NCBI RefSeq assembly: GCF_000214825.1
Contig: NC_015581.1
Location: 1,488,001 to 1,552,000, forward strand
DNA from: Thiomicrospira cyclica ALM1
Lineage (GTDB): Bacteria > Pseudomonadota > Gammaproteobacteria > Thiomicrospirales > Thiomicrospiraceae
Reading direction: 5' to 3'
Length of the DNA: 64,000 bases
The notes beneath the pieces were generated by a model. It saw only the letters and a program-made list of their open reading frames with translations, ran no database searches and was not told where the DNA came from. Each line of letters opens with the position of its first letter. Position 1 is the first letter of the stretch. Below are positions 38,515 to 49,006 of this stretch, in pieces. The translations under genes and the position numbers were made by a program.

Positions 38515-39853
38515 GAGACGATTTCTCCAAGTTTGCAACACAACTTATAAAGTGCTGGCCACGATGTTGATAATTGGTAAATTGATCAAGACTGGCACAA
38601 GCTGGTGATAACAAAACGGCATCACCCGCCTTTGCTAATGAAGCTGCCAAAACAACGGCCTCATCCAGTGTTTCCAATCGATGACAGGGCAGATCAGCTG
38701 ACCAGGCCTGGTAGAGTTTATCAGCATCTCGGCCATATAAAATGGCCGCACGAGCAAATTGCGCCAAGGGAGCGGCTAGTGGCGCCATATCTGCCCCCTT
38801 AGCATCGCCGCCCGCCAACAGCACCAACTTGCCAGGCGCTACATTGCTACCTAAACTATTAATAGCGGTTAGTGTCGCTCCAACGTTAGTACCCTTGGAA
38901 TCGTTAATCCAAGTCACACCGTTCATCTCTGCAACCCATTCAGTACGATGGGGTAGGCCGGTAAACTCAGCTAGTACGTGTCTTATAATTTCCGGCGGAA
39001 TAGCAAATTCATCAACCAAGGCAAGCGCAGCCAAAGCATTGAGCAACTGATGCGGTGCCTGCAGTTTTAACTCTTGCACGGGCATAATCAACTGTTCACC
39101 CCGGGCCAAATACCGGAAACCCTGCTTATCTATAACTAAACCCCAATCACTACTGTTGCGAGGGTGCTGTAGCCCGAAATAGTACCTGGGTGTAATACCT
39201 GGCACCCAAAAATGAGTGGGCTCCTCCAGCGGCATCACCGCTAACTCAGTATCTTGATAGATGGTATTTTTTGATTGAATATAAGCGTCCATGCCATCGT
39301 AACGATCAAGGTGATCTTCACAAATATTGAGCACCGTCGCCGCCACCGTGTGCAATGAGTAGGTGGTATCTAGTTGAAAGCTCGATAGCTCGAGCACAAA
39401 CACATCATAATCTTGGTTTTCTTTTAGCAAATCTAACGCCGGTTTTCCAATGTTACCGCCCAGCCCGGCTTTATAACCAGCCGCACTTAATAATTGAGCT
39501 GTTAGGCTAGTCACCGTACTTTTGCCATTTGAGCCAGTAATGCCAATGATAGGGGCGCTGGCCGCGCGCGCAAACAACTCAATATCGCCAATAATTTCAA
39601 TGCCCTTTTGCTTAAAAACCTGCAACCAGGTCTGGCGCAGATCAACACCCGGACTAACCACTAGGATAGCGGTTTTAGCAATCCAGGCTTTTGGCAATTG
39701 ACCGGTTGCAAACTGCACGCCAGGGTAGGCTTGCTGCAAAGAGGTAATATCCAAGGTTTCACGCGTATCAAAGGCGAATATCGTTTCGTTATTGTGCGTT
39801 AAATAACGCAACACCGATTGTCCTGTAACCCCTAACCCGATGACTAGATACAT
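38507..39853 (-). CDS. murD: UDP-N-acetylmuramoyl-L-alanine--D-glutamate ligase
   Basis: Adds D-Glu to the peptidoglycan precursor in the cytoplasm. 448 residues with the three Mur-ligase domains: GLGVTGQSVLRYL at the N terminus, P-loop GITGSNGKSTVT, central WINDSKGTN and C-terminal LLAGGDAKGAD. 3 nt after mraY. One CAGGCCTG copy (38703) encodes YQAWS. Confidence 0.96.
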   Translation of the reverse strand: MYLVIGLGVTGQSVLRYLTHNNETIFAFDTRETLDITSLQQAYPGVQFATGQLPKAWIAKTAILVVSPGVDLRQTWLQVFKQKGIEIIGDIELFARAASAPIIGITGSNGKSTVTSLTAQLLSAAGYKAGLGGNIGKPALDLLKENQDYDVFVLELSSFQLDTTYSLHTVAATVLNICEDHLDRYDGMDAYIQSKNTIYQDTELAVMPLEEPTHFWVPGITPRYYFGLQHPRNSSDWGLVIDKQGFRYLARGEQLIMPVQELKLQAPHQLLNALAALALVDEFAIPPEIIRHVLAEFTGLPHRTEWVAEMNGVTWINDSKGTNVGATLTAINSLGSNVAPGKLVLLAGGDAKGADMAPLAAPLAQFARAAILYGRDADKLYQAWSADLPCHRLETLDEAVVLAASLAKAGDAVLLSPACASLDQFTNYQHRGQHFISCVANLEKSSRG

Positions 39854-39856
39854 GAT

Positions 39857-40939
39857 TTATCTCAACTTTAAGCTAGCCAAACCAATTAAAACCAGAATAA
39901 TCGTGATAATCCAGAAGCGCACGATAATCTGTGATTCATGCCAGTTTTTATGCTCAAAATGGTGATGAAGCGGCGCCATCAAAAACACCCGTTTACCGCG
40001 TAGTTTGTAAGACCCTACCTGCAAAATAACCGACAGGGTTTCAATGACAAAAATACCGCCCATGATAAATAATACAATTTCTTGACGAACCGCGACTGCC
40101 GTTGCACCCAGCGCGGCACCCAAAGCGAGTGAACCCACATCACCCATAAACACTTGTGCTGGATGGGTGTTAAACCATAGAAAGCCCAAGCCCGCGCCCA
40201 CCATAGCCGCCATTAAAATGGTTAGTTCACCAACACCTGGGATATGGGGAATATCTAAATAGGCGGCAAATACCGCATGACCTGACGCGTAGGCAAACAC
40301 GCCAAGCGCGGCGGCTACCATCACAGTCGGCATAATCGCCAAACCATCCAAACCATCGGTTAGATTAACCGCGTTTGAAGTCCCCACAATGACAAAATAA
40401 CTTAAAACAATCACCCATGCGCCAAGATAGATATAGGTGTCTTTCATATAGGGAATGAGTAGCTGGGTTTCAGCGGGCACTTGCGCAAAATGATAAAACC
40501 CAAACGCCGCAATTAAACCAATAACTGATTGCCAGAAAAACTTGGTTCGTGAACGCATACCTTCCGGATCGCGGTAGACCACTTTTTTATAATCATCAAT
40601 AAAGCCAATCACCCCAAACCCGAACATAGTAAAACTGACCAGCAAAAGGTAGAAGTTGGTTAAATCGCCCCATAACAACAGAGCAATGGCAATCGCAAAT
40701 AGGATTAAGGTGCCGCCCATAGTGGGCGTGCCGGCTTTGACAAAATGACTTTGAGGGCCATCCTGACGGATACTTTGGCCGACTTTTAACCGGGTTAACC
40801 AACGAATAACCGCCGGACCAATCAGAAACGAAATAATCAGTGCGGTCAACACGCTCATAATGGCGCGAACAGTAATGTAGTTAAATACCGAAAAAAACGA
40901 TAGGTGCTGACTTAGATATTGACTAAGGTAAATGAGCAT
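39857..40939 (-). CDS. mraY: Phospho-N-acetylmuramoyl-pentapeptide transferase
   Basis: Makes lipid I on undecaprenyl phosphate at the inner membrane. 360 residues, ten membrane segments. Motifs: [19 protein letters not shown] (catalytic Asp pair), [10 protein letters not shown] and MAPLHHHFE. It overlaps murF by 17 nt. Confidence 0.97.
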   Translation of the reverse strand: MLIYLSQYLSQHLSFFSVFNYITVRAIMSVLTALIISFLIGPAVIRWLTRLKVGQSIRQDGPQSHFVKAGTPTMGGTLILFAIAIALLLWGDLTNFYLLLVSFTMFGFGVIGFIDDYKKVVYRDPEGMRSRTKFFWQSVIGLIAAFGFYHFAQVPAETQLLIPYMKDTYIYLGAWVIVLSYFVIVGTSNAVNLTDGLDGLAIMPTVMVAAALGVFAYASGHAVFAAYLDIPHIPGVGELTILMAAMVGAGLGFLWFNTHPAQVFMGDVGSLALGAALGATAVAVRQEIVLFIMGGIFVIETLSVILQVGSYKLRGKRVFLMAPLHHHFEHKNWHESQIIVRFWIITIILVLIGLASLKLR

Positions 40940-42380
40940 GGGTAACCCTCTCTGTTAAACCAGAGCGCAATTGATCCATTGCCGCACTCCGAGACCCTTT
41001 GATTAAGACGACCCAAGGTTCGCCAGTGTGATAGAGCGTAACAAGCTGATCAATCATCGTTGCATGGTCGGCAACCTCAGCCAGCGTTTTGCTTCGCGAT
41101 AATGATTTAAATCCCGCCACATAATCCTGCGCATTTGGGCCTTGCGCCCACAGCTGCTGCACCCCAAGCTGGACAGCTTGGCGACCAATCTGATAATGCG
41201 CCTCTGGCGCCGTTGTACCTAATTCAGCCATAGTACCTAAACAAGCTATCATCGGACGCTGATCTGTACTCGCGAGCGCATGCAAACTATCCAGCCCAGC
41301 AGCCATTGAACTAGGGTTTGCATTGTAGCTATCATCAATTAAGGTCATTGCACCGACTTGGAAGGTTTGTAAACGCCCATCGGTTCCGGTGAAACTTTCA
41401 AATACGGGTGCCACCACATCCCAGGACCAACCCATTACCTGAGCCACCGCGGCACCGACCGCCAAGTTATAGGCATTGTGTGCCCCCAATAACGGGCTTA
41501 CAACCTGATGCCAGGCCTGCTGATAATAGAGCTCAAATCGAATGCCGTTTTTTTCAGTCGTGACCTGGCGAATACGAATATCCGCACTAGCCGCTTGACC
41601 AAAACAGATCATCTTGCGATCGCTTCGAGCTAGTTTTGCTTGCCATTGATCAAAACCTGGCGAGTCGGTATTAATAATGCCGACACCATTTGGCTTTAAA
41701 CCATGCATGATCTCACCTTTGGCGGTAATGATGCCATCTAAACTACCAAAGCCCTCAAGGTGTGCCGGTGCCGCAAGCGTAATAATAGCGATATCGGGTT
41801 CAGCCAAGCGCGTAAGGCAATCGATTTCTCCTTGATGATTAGCGCCCATTTCAATAACCGCATAGCGGTGTTCATCCGTTAACTCAAGTAGCGTTCTTGG
41901 CACCCCAAACTGATTATTAAAATTACCGCGTGTTGCCAAGGTTGGCCCTTGGGTGGCAAACAGCGCGGCCAAAAGCTCTTTCACGGTGGTCTTACCATTT
42001 GATCCCGTCACCGCTACTAAACATTCCAGCTTCGCGGCTTGACGGTGTGCTTGACCTAAACGTCCCAAGGCTCGTGTAGTATCAGCCACAATCAAACAAG
42101 GTACGCTTTGCTTGGCATACTGCTTATTGCTAACAATACAAGCAACCGCGCCCTGCTCAATCGCTTGTGCTATAAAACGGTGTCCGTCAAAACGAGTTCC
42201 TTCGATCGCGATGTAAACATCACCCGGTTTTACGGCACGCGAATCTGTGACCATCTGTGAGATCGCTAAATCCGCTTGCGCTTGCCATTCGGCAGGTAGT
42301 ATCACATTCAGCCAATTCGCTAATTGACCTAGTGTCCATCGCCCAAATGAATGGTGCATGCGCTCTTTACCCATGGTCAT
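40923..42380 (-). CDS. murF: UDP-MurNAc-tripeptide--D-Ala-D-Ala ligase
   Basis: Completes the UDP-MurNAc-pentapeptide. 485 residues; P-loop [23 protein letters not shown] and [11 protein letters not shown] motifs. ATG 42380 is chosen: it forms an ATGA overlap with the murE stop and lies 9 nt after AAAGGA; an ATG three codons earlier touches the ribosome site. Confidence 0.95.
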   Translation of the reverse strand: MTMGKERMHHSFGRWTLGQLANWLNVILPAEWQAQADLAISQMVTDSRAVKPGDVYIAIEGTRFDGHRFIAQAIEQGAVACIVSNKQYAKQSVPCLIVADTTRALGRLGQAHRQAAKLECLVAVTGSNGKTTVKELLAALFATQGPTLATRGNFNNQFGVPRTLLELTDEHRYAVIEMGANHQGEIDCLTRLAEPDIAIITLAAPAHLEGFGSLDGIITAKGEIMHGLKPNGVGIINTDSPGFDQWQAKLARSDRKMICFGQAASADIRIRQVTTEKNGIRFELYYQQAWHQVVSPLLGAHNAYNLAVGAAVAQVMGWSWDVVAPVFESFTGTDGRLQTFQVGAMTLIDDSYNANPSSMAAGLDSLHALASTDQRPMIACLGTMAELGTTAPEAHYQIGRQAVQLGVQQLWAQGPNAQDYVAGFKSLSRSKTLAEVADHATMIDQLVTLYHTGEPWVVLIKGSRSAAMDQLRSGLTERVTHAHLP

Positions 42381-43969
42381 GGTAACCATTCCTTTATAAT
42401 TTGTTGATCAGAAAAGACATAACAATGCCCATTAATTTCTTGTGTTGTTTCATGGCCTTTGCCAGCAACTAAGACCCAATCACCGGACTGCGCCAAGTTT
42501 AAAGCCGTTGTAATAGCCAACTTTCGATCCGTTTCAATCATGACCCTAGACTGATCATAATCCTCGGGTAGACCGGTGAGCATATCGGCAATAATCCCAT
42601 CAACTGCCTCGGTGCGCGGGTTATCACTGGTTAAAACCAACTTATCTGCCAGCGCATAGGCGGCGGCGGTCATAGCCGGGCGTTTGGTTTTATCACGGTC
42701 ACCACCACAACCAAACACCACCCATATAGAATTCTTAACTTGAGCGGCTTGGCGCTGTGCATTCAAAGTTGTTAATACTTTACCCAGGGCATCAGTTGTA
42801 TGGGCAAAATCGACCAAGACTTGCAGCGGCTTGGCGCAAGGCACCTGCTCTAATCGACCCTCAGGGGCTTTTAGATCTGACACCAACCTTATCAAATCAC
42901 CCCAATTCATTCCTAGTGCCAATAAAATACGTAAACTGCAGAACAAATTCTCAATATTGTGGTCACCCAATAGGTGTGATGTCACCGAATAACCATACCC
43001 ACTCCAAGAGACTTGAAGTTGATAACCGTTGCTCAAGGCTTGTTGCTGCGATAGTGTTAGCACCTCAGTATTGCGCAGCGAACCCATAGCCGCCTGGATT
43101 GAGCTCGACCCATGACATGGCGCATAAGCGGCGATCTTCACCGCGTCGTTTGCTGCTTGCGCTGAGGCTAATTTGATCAGTCGCTGCCCAACACCATCCT
43201 GTTGATTCAATACCCAGCAGGCCTGCTTAGAGCCAGGATACCGGGTAAAAAAGTTCATTTTGGCTTGATGATAAGCTTCTAGACTTCCGTGAAAGTCTAA
43301 ATGGTCTTCGGTTACCTGGGTTAAGGCTTTAACAGCAAAGTGCAATCCACTAATCCGACCCTGTACCACGGCGTGCGATGAGACTTCCATTACGGCATAC
43401 TGGCATCCCTGTTGCTTTGCTGATGCTAACCAGGCCTGGATACTAAAAATATCCGGTGTTGTATGCCCAGTGTTCACCAAATCAGGATAAACACCGGCAC
43501 CCAACGTTCCCATTAACGCAACGCGATAACCCAGCTGATGCAAGGCTTGAGCCGTTAAAAAGCTCGTCGTTGTTTTACCGTTGGTGCCAGTAATACCAAT
43601 TAAATTAACATCTTGACTAGGATCGTCATAAAACCACTTAGCTAAGGCTTCAATACGTGCGGCTAAGTTGGGCACGAGCCATAAAGCTAAGCCTGCTGGA
43701 AAACTTTCTGGCAACTGATCCGTAATCATTAAACGCGATCCTGCCAAAACAGCATCAACGGCATAGGTATGTGCGTGAGTTCGCAGGCCTGCCGTGGCAA
43801 TAAACACACTTTGCTCATCGCACTGATTCGCCTGGCGAGATAAACGACAAACGTACATTGAGCCGTCCCATGTCCCATGGGTTGAAGTCACATCAGCGCC
43901 AAAAAACTCATGCAAAACTGCAAGAGTTTTTGACGGCTGTGTTCGCTCCGACGACATGGCATGACTCAT
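42377..43969 (-). CDS. murE: UDP-MurNAc-L-Ala-D-Glu--meso-diaminopimelate ligase
   Basis: Adds meso-DAP to the precursor. 530 residues. P-loop ITGTNGKTTTS, then EVSSHAVVQGRI; the C-terminal DNPRTE motif is the determinant for meso-DAP over lysine. Overlaps ftsI by 4 nt and murF by 4 nt. Three CAGGCCTG palindromes (43218, 43431, 43784). Slightly longer than E. coli MurE because of N-terminal loops. Confidence 0.95.
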   Translation of the reverse strand: MSHAMSSERTQPSKTLAVLHEFFGADVTSTHGTWDGSMYVCRLSRQANQCDEQSVFIATAGLRTHAHTYAVDAVLAGSRLMITDQLPESFPAGLALWLVPNLAARIEALAKWFYDDPSQDVNLIGITGTNGKTTTSFLTAQALHQLGYRVALMGTLGAGVYPDLVNTGHTTPDIFSIQAWLASAKQQGCQYAVMEVSSHAVVQGRISGLHFAVKALTQVTEDHLDFHGSLEAYHQAKMNFFTRYPGSKQACWVLNQQDGVGQRLIKLASAQAANDAVKIAAYAPCHGSSSIQAAMGSLRNTEVLTLSQQQALSNGYQLQVSWSGYGYSVTSHLLGDHNIENLFCSLRILLALGMNWGDLIRLVSDLKAPEGRLEQVPCAKPLQVLVDFAHTTDALGKVLTTLNAQRQAAQVKNSIWVVFGCGGDRDKTKRPAMTAAAYALADKLVLTSDNPRTEAVDGIIADMLTGLPEDYDQSRVMIETDRKLAITTALNLAQSGDWVLVAGKGHETTQEINGHCYVFSDQQIIKEWLP

Positions 43970-45633
43970 GGCACATTCACCTGATCGGGATCAATGTTGC
44001 GCACTCTAAGAGCATGCGTCATCACCTCACGAAACACCGGAGCCGCGACGGTGCCGCCACCATAGATACCACGGCTCGGTTCATCAATCATGACCGCAAC
44101 CAATAACTGCGGCCGCGAAACCGGCGCTAAACCGACAAACATCGCTTGATACTTATCTAATTGATAAACCCCGCCAGCGGTTTTATGCACAGTACCAGTT
44201 TTGCCCGCCACACGATAGCCATCGATTTTTGCCTCGGTCGCCGTGCCGCCAGGCTGAGTTACACTTTCCATCATCAGTAATACAGCTTGTGCGGTTTCAG
44301 GCGACACCACTTGCTTAGGGGCACCATGCGGCTGATCGGCTACCAATCGCAACGGAGTTACCTGTCCTTGTTGACCAAAAATTTGATAAGACTGCGCCAG
44401 TTGCAACAAAGTTGCATTAAACCCGTATCCGAAGGAGTTAGAAACCTGATCCATTCGAGACCAGTTGGCAAAGTGACGTAAACGACCACTTTGTTCACCC
44501 GGTAAAAAGAGCCCACTATCCGCGCCGAAACCCAACTGCGTCATAAACTCCCAGTGTGCCTCACGACTGAGTCTTGGCACGAGTTTTGCCATCGCCACAT
44601 TGCTCGACTTTTGCACTACGCCCGTAATGTCCAATTCACGATAATTAATGGCATCGCTAATTAAATGGCCGTACAACCGAATATGTCCCGGATGGGTCGA
44701 TACCACCTCATCTGCGGTAATCAAGCCGGCATCCAATAGTTTTGCGATCACCAAGGGTTTAATGGTTGAACCAGGCTCGACTAGGGTTGAAATACCTCGA
44801 TTACGTATTGCTTCACCGGTAATTTGGGTACGGTCATTAGGGTTAAAACTCGGCTGATTCGCTAAGGCCAAAATCTCTGATGTGTTCAGGTCTATCACCA
44901 CAACCGACCCACCAAACGCATTGTGTTTAACCAGGGCATCATGCAAGGCTTTGTGAGCAAAATACTGAATATGACTATCCAGTGTTAAATTTATATCTTT
45001 CCCCGCCTCGATAGGTTGCAATGTTGCTACCGATGATACCACCCGGCCTTTTAAGTCTTTTACAACCCTAAAGCGCCCCGTTTGGCCAGTCAACCAGTTA
45101 TCGTAAATAGCTTCAATGCCATCTTGCCCTATATCATCAACATTGGTATAGCCGATTAAATGGGCCGTTGTATGCGCCTGTGGATAAAAACGACGGTATT
45201 CTGGCTTTACATAGACAAATGGGAGGTTTAGCGCTTCTACACGCTGACCAATTTCAGGTAATTGTCCGCGACTAATGTATAAATAACGCCGGTTTGACTG
45301 ATCACTAACTCGGGCCGCAATATCACTCGACGACATTTCAATTACCTGCGCTAGCTGGGCAATAATATTGACTTTATTTGGATGACTGTTTAAGCGATTA
45401 GCATCTACCCAAATCGAGGTAATGGGCGCACTTAAAGCAAGCACTTCATTATTACGGTCAAAGATTTGACCGCGTGGTGCAGGAACTTCAATAACCCGTA
45501 ATTGACGTTTATCGGCCTCAGAATTGAGGAAATCGGCATGCAGCCACTGCAAATAAAATGCGCGACCCGCTAAAAGTACTAGACCTGCCAGTAGCACATA
45601 CAAGATTAAACGACCGCGTACATGAGAACTCAC
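43966..45633 (-). CDS. ftsI: Division-specific transpeptidase (PBP3)
   Basis: Cross-links septal peptidoglycan. 555 residues: N-terminal membrane anchor (about 8-28), pedestal with APRGQIFDRNNEVLA, transpeptidase with Ser in EPGSTIKP, SxN in KSSNVAM and KTG in AGKTGTVHK. Overlaps ftsL and murE by 4 nt each, so translation is coupled. Confidence 0.95.
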   Translation of the reverse strand: MSSHVRGRLILYVLLAGLVLLAGRAFYLQWLHADFLNSEADKRQLRVIEVPAPRGQIFDRNNEVLALSAPITSIWVDANRLNSHPNKVNIIAQLAQVIEMSSSDIAARVSDQSNRRYLYISRGQLPEIGQRVEALNLPFVYVKPEYRRFYPQAHTTAHLIGYTNVDDIGQDGIEAIYDNWLTGQTGRFRVVKDLKGRVVSSVATLQPIEAGKDINLTLDSHIQYFAHKALHDALVKHNAFGGSVVVIDLNTSEILALANQPSFNPNDRTQITGEAIRNRGISTLVEPGSTIKPLVIAKLLDAGLITADEVVSTHPGHIRLYGHLISDAINYRELDITGVVQKSSNVAMAKLVPRLSREAHWEFMTQLGFGADSGLFLPGEQSGRLRHFANWSRMDQVSNSFGYGFNATLLQLAQSYQIFGQQGQVTPLRLVADQPHGAPKQVVSPETAQAVLLMMESVTQPGGTATEAKIDGYRVAGKTGTVHKTAGGVYQLDKYQAMFVGLAPVSRPQLLVAVMIDEPSRGIYGGGTVAAPVFREVMTHALRVRNIDPDQVNVP

Positions 45634-45947
45634 GGCTCGTTTTCCTCAGTTAAGACAAGGTATTGACGCTCTTGTGGTTTACGCATATTTAACTGGGATC
45701 GAGCCTGTTGCTCGACAAGCAATGGTGCGGTTAAGTGCGCTGACTCTAACATCATCTGACCCCATGCCTCACGCAATTCACTATGTTGCGCTAAACGCTC
45801 ATAGTAATCAGCTTCTAAGTCACGAATTTGATGTTGCAGCAAGACCTTTGCAATAAAGGTTAAACCTAATAGCGCAATGAGTATTAACGTAAAAAGCCCA
45901 CCCATATCAATACGTTTGATAGGAGTAGGCCCTGATTGCCCTGGCAT
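45630..45947 (-). CDS. ftsL: Cell division protein FtsL
   Basis: 105 residues: short basic cytoplasmic tail, one membrane segment (about 17-36), then a coiled-coil periplasmic part. Works with FtsB and FtsQ to activate FtsWI. Identification rests on size, topology and position just before ftsI, with some sequence agreement. Unusually, ftsZ rather than rsmH lies upstream, 20 nt away. Confidence 0.88.
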   Translation of the reverse strand: MPGQSGPTPIKRIDMGGLFTLILIALLGLTFIAKVLLQHQIRDLEADYYERLAQHSELREAWGQMMLESAHLTAPLLVEQQARSQLNMRKPQERQYLVLTEENEP

Positions 45948-45967
45948 CTTTAAACCACCCGGGTCAA

Positions 45968-47218
45968 TTAATCAACTTGACGTCTTAAAAAAGCCGGGAT
46001 ATCAAGGTAGTTATTTGACCGAGGTATACTGGCACCGTTAGCTGTCATGGCAACACGCGCTGGCTGGGCTTCATAGGCCGTCCCCTGCGGTTTTGGCTCA
46101 ACCAACGCTGGCTTAATCGTTGCGACTTTTGCCGATTCTGTCGTTGGTGCTTCGGTTGCTGGTGCCGGTTGATTCATTTCTTTCGCGCGCTCAGATGCCT
46201 GCACAGCATGTACGCCTTGCGTATTAGGACGAACCATCTGTGGCTTGTTAGCAGATCCAACTAAACCGGTCGCAACTACGGTTACTCGAATTTCGTCTTC
46301 TAAGGTTTCATCTATCGAGGTACCGATAATAACCCGAGCATCGCTGTCGGCAAACTGGTTAACAACATCACCAATCACATTGTATTCACCGATACTAAAA
46401 TCAAGGCCACCGGTAATGTTCACCAAGAAACCTCGCGCACCGGCTACAGCAACATCATCCAACAACGGATTAGCAATTGCTTTTTCAATCGCTTTGCGGG
46501 CACGGTCTTCACCTTTAGCTGTTCCAACACCCATCATACCTAAACCGACCTCTGACATAACCGTCCGTAAATCTTCAAAGTCGACGTTGATTAAGCCAGG
46601 GCGAGTTACCATTTCTGAAATCCCCTGTACAGCACCGTGCAAAATTTCGTTAGCATGATCAAAAGCTTTGGCAAACATAAAATCCTTGCCTAAAACTTCG
46701 ACAAGCTTGTCATTTGGGATGGTAATTAATGAATCAACCGCGGCGGACAATTCTTCAATACCCTTATCTGCCACAGCGGTACGACGTTCAAAACTAAATG
46801 GACGACTAACCACTCCGACCGTTAGGATACCCATGTCACGTGCAACCTGAGCTACAACAGGCGCGGCACCTGTGCCAGTTCCACCACCCATGCCGGCAGT
46901 AATAAATATCATGTCAGCATCTTTTAAATGCTCTTTAATAGCATCAATATCCTGTTCAGCGGCTTCGCGCCCTTTTTCAGGATTAGCACCCGCACCCAAT
47001 CCATTTGAACCTATCTGGATTCTTACCGGCACATTAGAATGTGCTAAGGCTTGTGCATCGGTGTTGGCACATAAAAAATCAACGCCTTCAACCTTGCTTC
47101 GAACCATATAGTCAACGGCATTACTACCGCCACCACCTAAACCAATCACTTTAATAATCGGTAAGCCCGGTTGTCTTACCACTTTAGACTCTTTTAGATC
47201 AAATTTCATGTTGCTCAT
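45968..47218 (-). CDS. ftsZ: Cell division GTPase FtsZ, in an unusual position
   Basis: Tubulin-like protein that builds the Z ring. 416 residues. GTPase tubulin signature GGGTGTGAAPV, T1 loop GLGGGGSNAVDYM, T7 loop region NVDFEDLRTVM, and the C-terminal tail NYLDIPAFLRRQVD that binds FtsA/ZipA. All motifs are intact, so this is a real FtsZ, not an FtsZ-like paralog. ATG 47218 has AGGGGG 6 nt upstream. In most gammaproteobacteria ftsZ ends the dcw cluster after ftsA; here it lies between rsmH and ftsL. Confidence 0.96.
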   Translation of the reverse strand: MSNMKFDLKESKVVRQPGLPIIKVIGLGGGGSNAVDYMVRSKVEGVDFLCANTDAQALAHSNVPVRIQIGSNGLGAGANPEKGREAAEQDIDAIKEHLKDADMIFITAGMGGGTGTGAAPVVAQVARDMGILTVGVVSRPFSFERRTAVADKGIEELSAAVDSLITIPNDKLVEVLGKDFMFAKAFDHANEILHGAVQGISEMVTRPGLINVDFEDLRTVMSEVGLGMMGVGTAKGEDRARKAIEKAIANPLLDDVAVAGARGFLVNITGGLDFSIGEYNVIGDVVNQFADSDARVIIGTSIDETLEDEIRVTVVATGLVGSANKPQMVRPNTQGVHAVQASERAKEMNQPAPATEAPTTESAKVATIKPALVEPKPQGTAYEAQPARVAMTANGASIPRSNNYLDIPAFLRRQVD

Positions 47219-47264
47219 TGCTAACCCCCTTGTCACGCCCAGAACTTAATAAATTGATAGATGA

Positions 47265-48194
47265 TTACACTTTTTCTGCTATTCGTAATACGGCACTGCG
47301 AGAACGCACATTTTGTAAGCACTCCTCTTCACTGGGAAAAATAGCTTTACCGATACGCTTTAACCTTGCCTCACTTGTAGCCACCAATATTGGCAAATCA
47401 GGAAACAAATCCTTAACTTGCGACTGGTCCCGCATAAACTGTTTGACGATGCGATCCTCTAAAGAATGAAAGCTAATCACACTTAATCGCCCGCCAGGTG
47501 CCAAAACCGCCAAACTGGCATCCAATACTTGTTTTAAAGCATCCAGTTCGCCGTTAACAGCAATCCGTATAGCTTGAAACGTTCGTGTTGCTGGATGCTT
47601 ATGCTTGTCTTTTTTTGGCACAACCCGCGACACTAAATCGGCTAAATCTTTTGTCGTATTAACCAGGCCTGCTTTGGCATCATGACTCACCGCACGAGCA
47701 ATTTTGTAAGCAAACCGCTCTTCGCCAAAATGCTTTAATACCTGCGCCAACTTTGCTTCCTCAACAGCAATCAACCAATCTTTGGCACTGAGCCCAGCCG
47801 CTGGATTCATCCGCATATCTAGCGGACCCTCTCGCATAAAACTAAAGCCACGCTCCGCTTCATCCAACTGCGGCGATGACACTCCCAAATCCAATAGAAT
47901 GCCATCAACCTTTTCCATCCAGCCGGCCTGCTCAGCAACCGAGTGTAAATCCGCAAAACTGCCGTAAACGATATCAAAACGGCTATCTGTAATACTCGCC
48001 TTGGCATAAGCCACCGCTTCTGGATCCTGATCAAACGCCACCAGTCGCCCTTGAGGGCCTAACTGTGCCAATATGGCACGACTATGGCCACCGCGACCAA
48101 AGGTACCATCAATATAAAACCCATCGCTTTTAATCGCCAAACCGGCCAAACTTTCTGGCAGCAATACAGAAAAATGACCTACTGACTCGCTCAT
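47265..48194 (-). CDS. rsmH: 16S rRNA (cytosine-1402-N4)-methyltransferase
   Basis: Methylates N4 of C1402 (formerly MraW). 309 residues; SAM motif [36 protein letters not shown] and [15 protein letters not shown]. Overlaps mraZ by 4 nt (ATGA). The partner 2'-O-methyltransferase for the same nucleotide, rsmI, is encoded close by at 49420-50274. Confidence 0.96.
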   Translation of the reverse strand: MSESVGHFSVLLPESLAGLAIKSDGFYIDGTFGRGGHSRAILAQLGPQGRLVAFDQDPEAVAYAKASITDSRFDIVYGSFADLHSVAEQAGWMEKVDGILLDLGVSSPQLDEAERGFSFMREGPLDMRMNPAAGLSAKDWLIAVEEAKLAQVLKHFGEERFAYKIARAVSHDAKAGLVNTTKDLADLVSRVVPKKDKHKHPATRTFQAIRIAVNGELDALKQVLDASLAVLAPGGRLSVISFHSLEDRIVKQFMRDQSQVKDLFPDLPILVATSEARLKRIGKAIFPSEEECLQNVRSRSAVLRIAEKV

Positions 48195-48649
48195 AAACTT
48201 AAGTTTGCTAAGGCGCCTTGGCCATCAAGCTGCTGCACACTGTTTAACATATCCGGCCGACTTGCGTCCCAAGCCTCTAAACTCCATAGTTCAAACTTAT
48301 TACCCTGACCCAACAAAATAGCCTGTTTATCTAATTTTGCATGGTCTCGTAGCAAGCTAGGTAACAACATACGACCTTGCGCATCAAGGTCAATTTCAGA
48401 CGCGTGGCCGAGCAACAGGCGCTGTACCATACGAGCCTGCGGATCCATATTAGGAAGTGAGATTAATTTGCGTTCAATCACTTCCCATTCATCCTGAGTG
48501 TAAATCAGCAAGCAGGGACTGTTTAAGTCAATTGTTGCTATTAAATGGTTGTCGCACGCATCCGCAATCGAGTCGCGATAACGCTTAGGAATAGCAAAGC
48601 GCCCCTTATCGTCAAGATTGATTGCATTAATGCCTCGAAAAAATAGCAC
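48191..48649 (-). CDS. mraZ: Transcriptional regulator MraZ
   Basis: Represses the dcw promoter. 152 residues, the length of E. coli MraZ, with two MraZ/AbrB-type halves; conserved [22 protein letters not shown] and [16 protein letters not shown] 48649 (VLFFRG) is preferred, since GGGGA lies 7 nt upstream, and the alternative GTG at 48673 is itself one of the GTGG operator boxes. Confidence 0.92.
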   Translation of the reverse strand: MLFFRGINAINLDDKGRFAIPKRYRDSIADACDNHLIATIDLNSPCLLIYTQDEWEVIERKLISLPNMDPQARMVQRLLLGHASEIDLDAQGRMLLPSLLRDHAKLDKQAILLGQGNKFELWSLEAWDASRPDMLNSVQQLDGQGALANLSL

Positions 48650-48657
48650 CTTAAAAT

Positions 48658-48693
48658 CCCCACTTTGTTCCACTTTAAACCACTTAACCCCAC
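48658..48693 (-). promoter_or_regulatory. MraZ operator: four GTGG boxes
   Basis: Minus strand GTGG repeats start at 48693, 48683, 48673 and 48663, exactly 10 bp apart; the outer two are GTGGGG. This is the known MraZ pattern of GTGG(G) boxes with short spacers. The first box overlaps the -10 and the last lies just before the start codon. Confidence 0.85.
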
Positions 48694-48721
48694 TATAAGA
48701 CTTTCTACCCAGTCATGTCAA
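48692..48721 (-). promoter_or_regulatory. Sigma70 promoter of the dcw cluster
   Basis: Minus strand TTGACA (48716-48721), 18-nt spacer, TATAGT (48692-48697). The -10 overlaps the first MraZ box, as expected for repression. Confidence 0.75.
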
Positions 48722-48893
48722 GACGTTATTTGGCACATAACGCATAATTTTATTAACAATCACAATAACTTAGCGTAGTAATGAGATATCACAAAGAGAG
48801 TAAAAGATACTGAAAAATATCTATTAAATACAAAGAGATAAGATTTAAACCTAAAAAAATAATTAAAATAAATAACTAACACATTGTTTTTAT

Positions 48894-48918
48894 TTTAAAA
48901 ACTGGCACTGGCGTGCCA
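48894..48918 (-). terminator. Intrinsic terminator, probably for rnpB
   Basis: Minus strand stem TGGCAC/GTGCCA (48903-48918, loop GCCA) followed by GTTTTT. It lies 90 nt past the rnpB 3' end and ahead of the dcw promoter. The rest of the AT-rich interval 48722-49006 holds nothing else I can support. Confidence 0.65.
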
Positions 48919-49006
48919 AAGAAAGAATCCACAACATATAGGATATAACGAAAAGTAGGCACAACATAATGTGGCCAAGCTTGATAAATTACAGTAAATT
49001 AAAAAT

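Noticed and set aside
41001-44100. Plus-strand open frames inside murE and murF
   Set aside because: Shadows of the minus-strand Mur ligases with no motifs or ribosome sites.
48650-48673. mraZ start at GTG 48673
   Set aside because: That GTG is one of the four operator boxes; 48649 gives the standard protein length.
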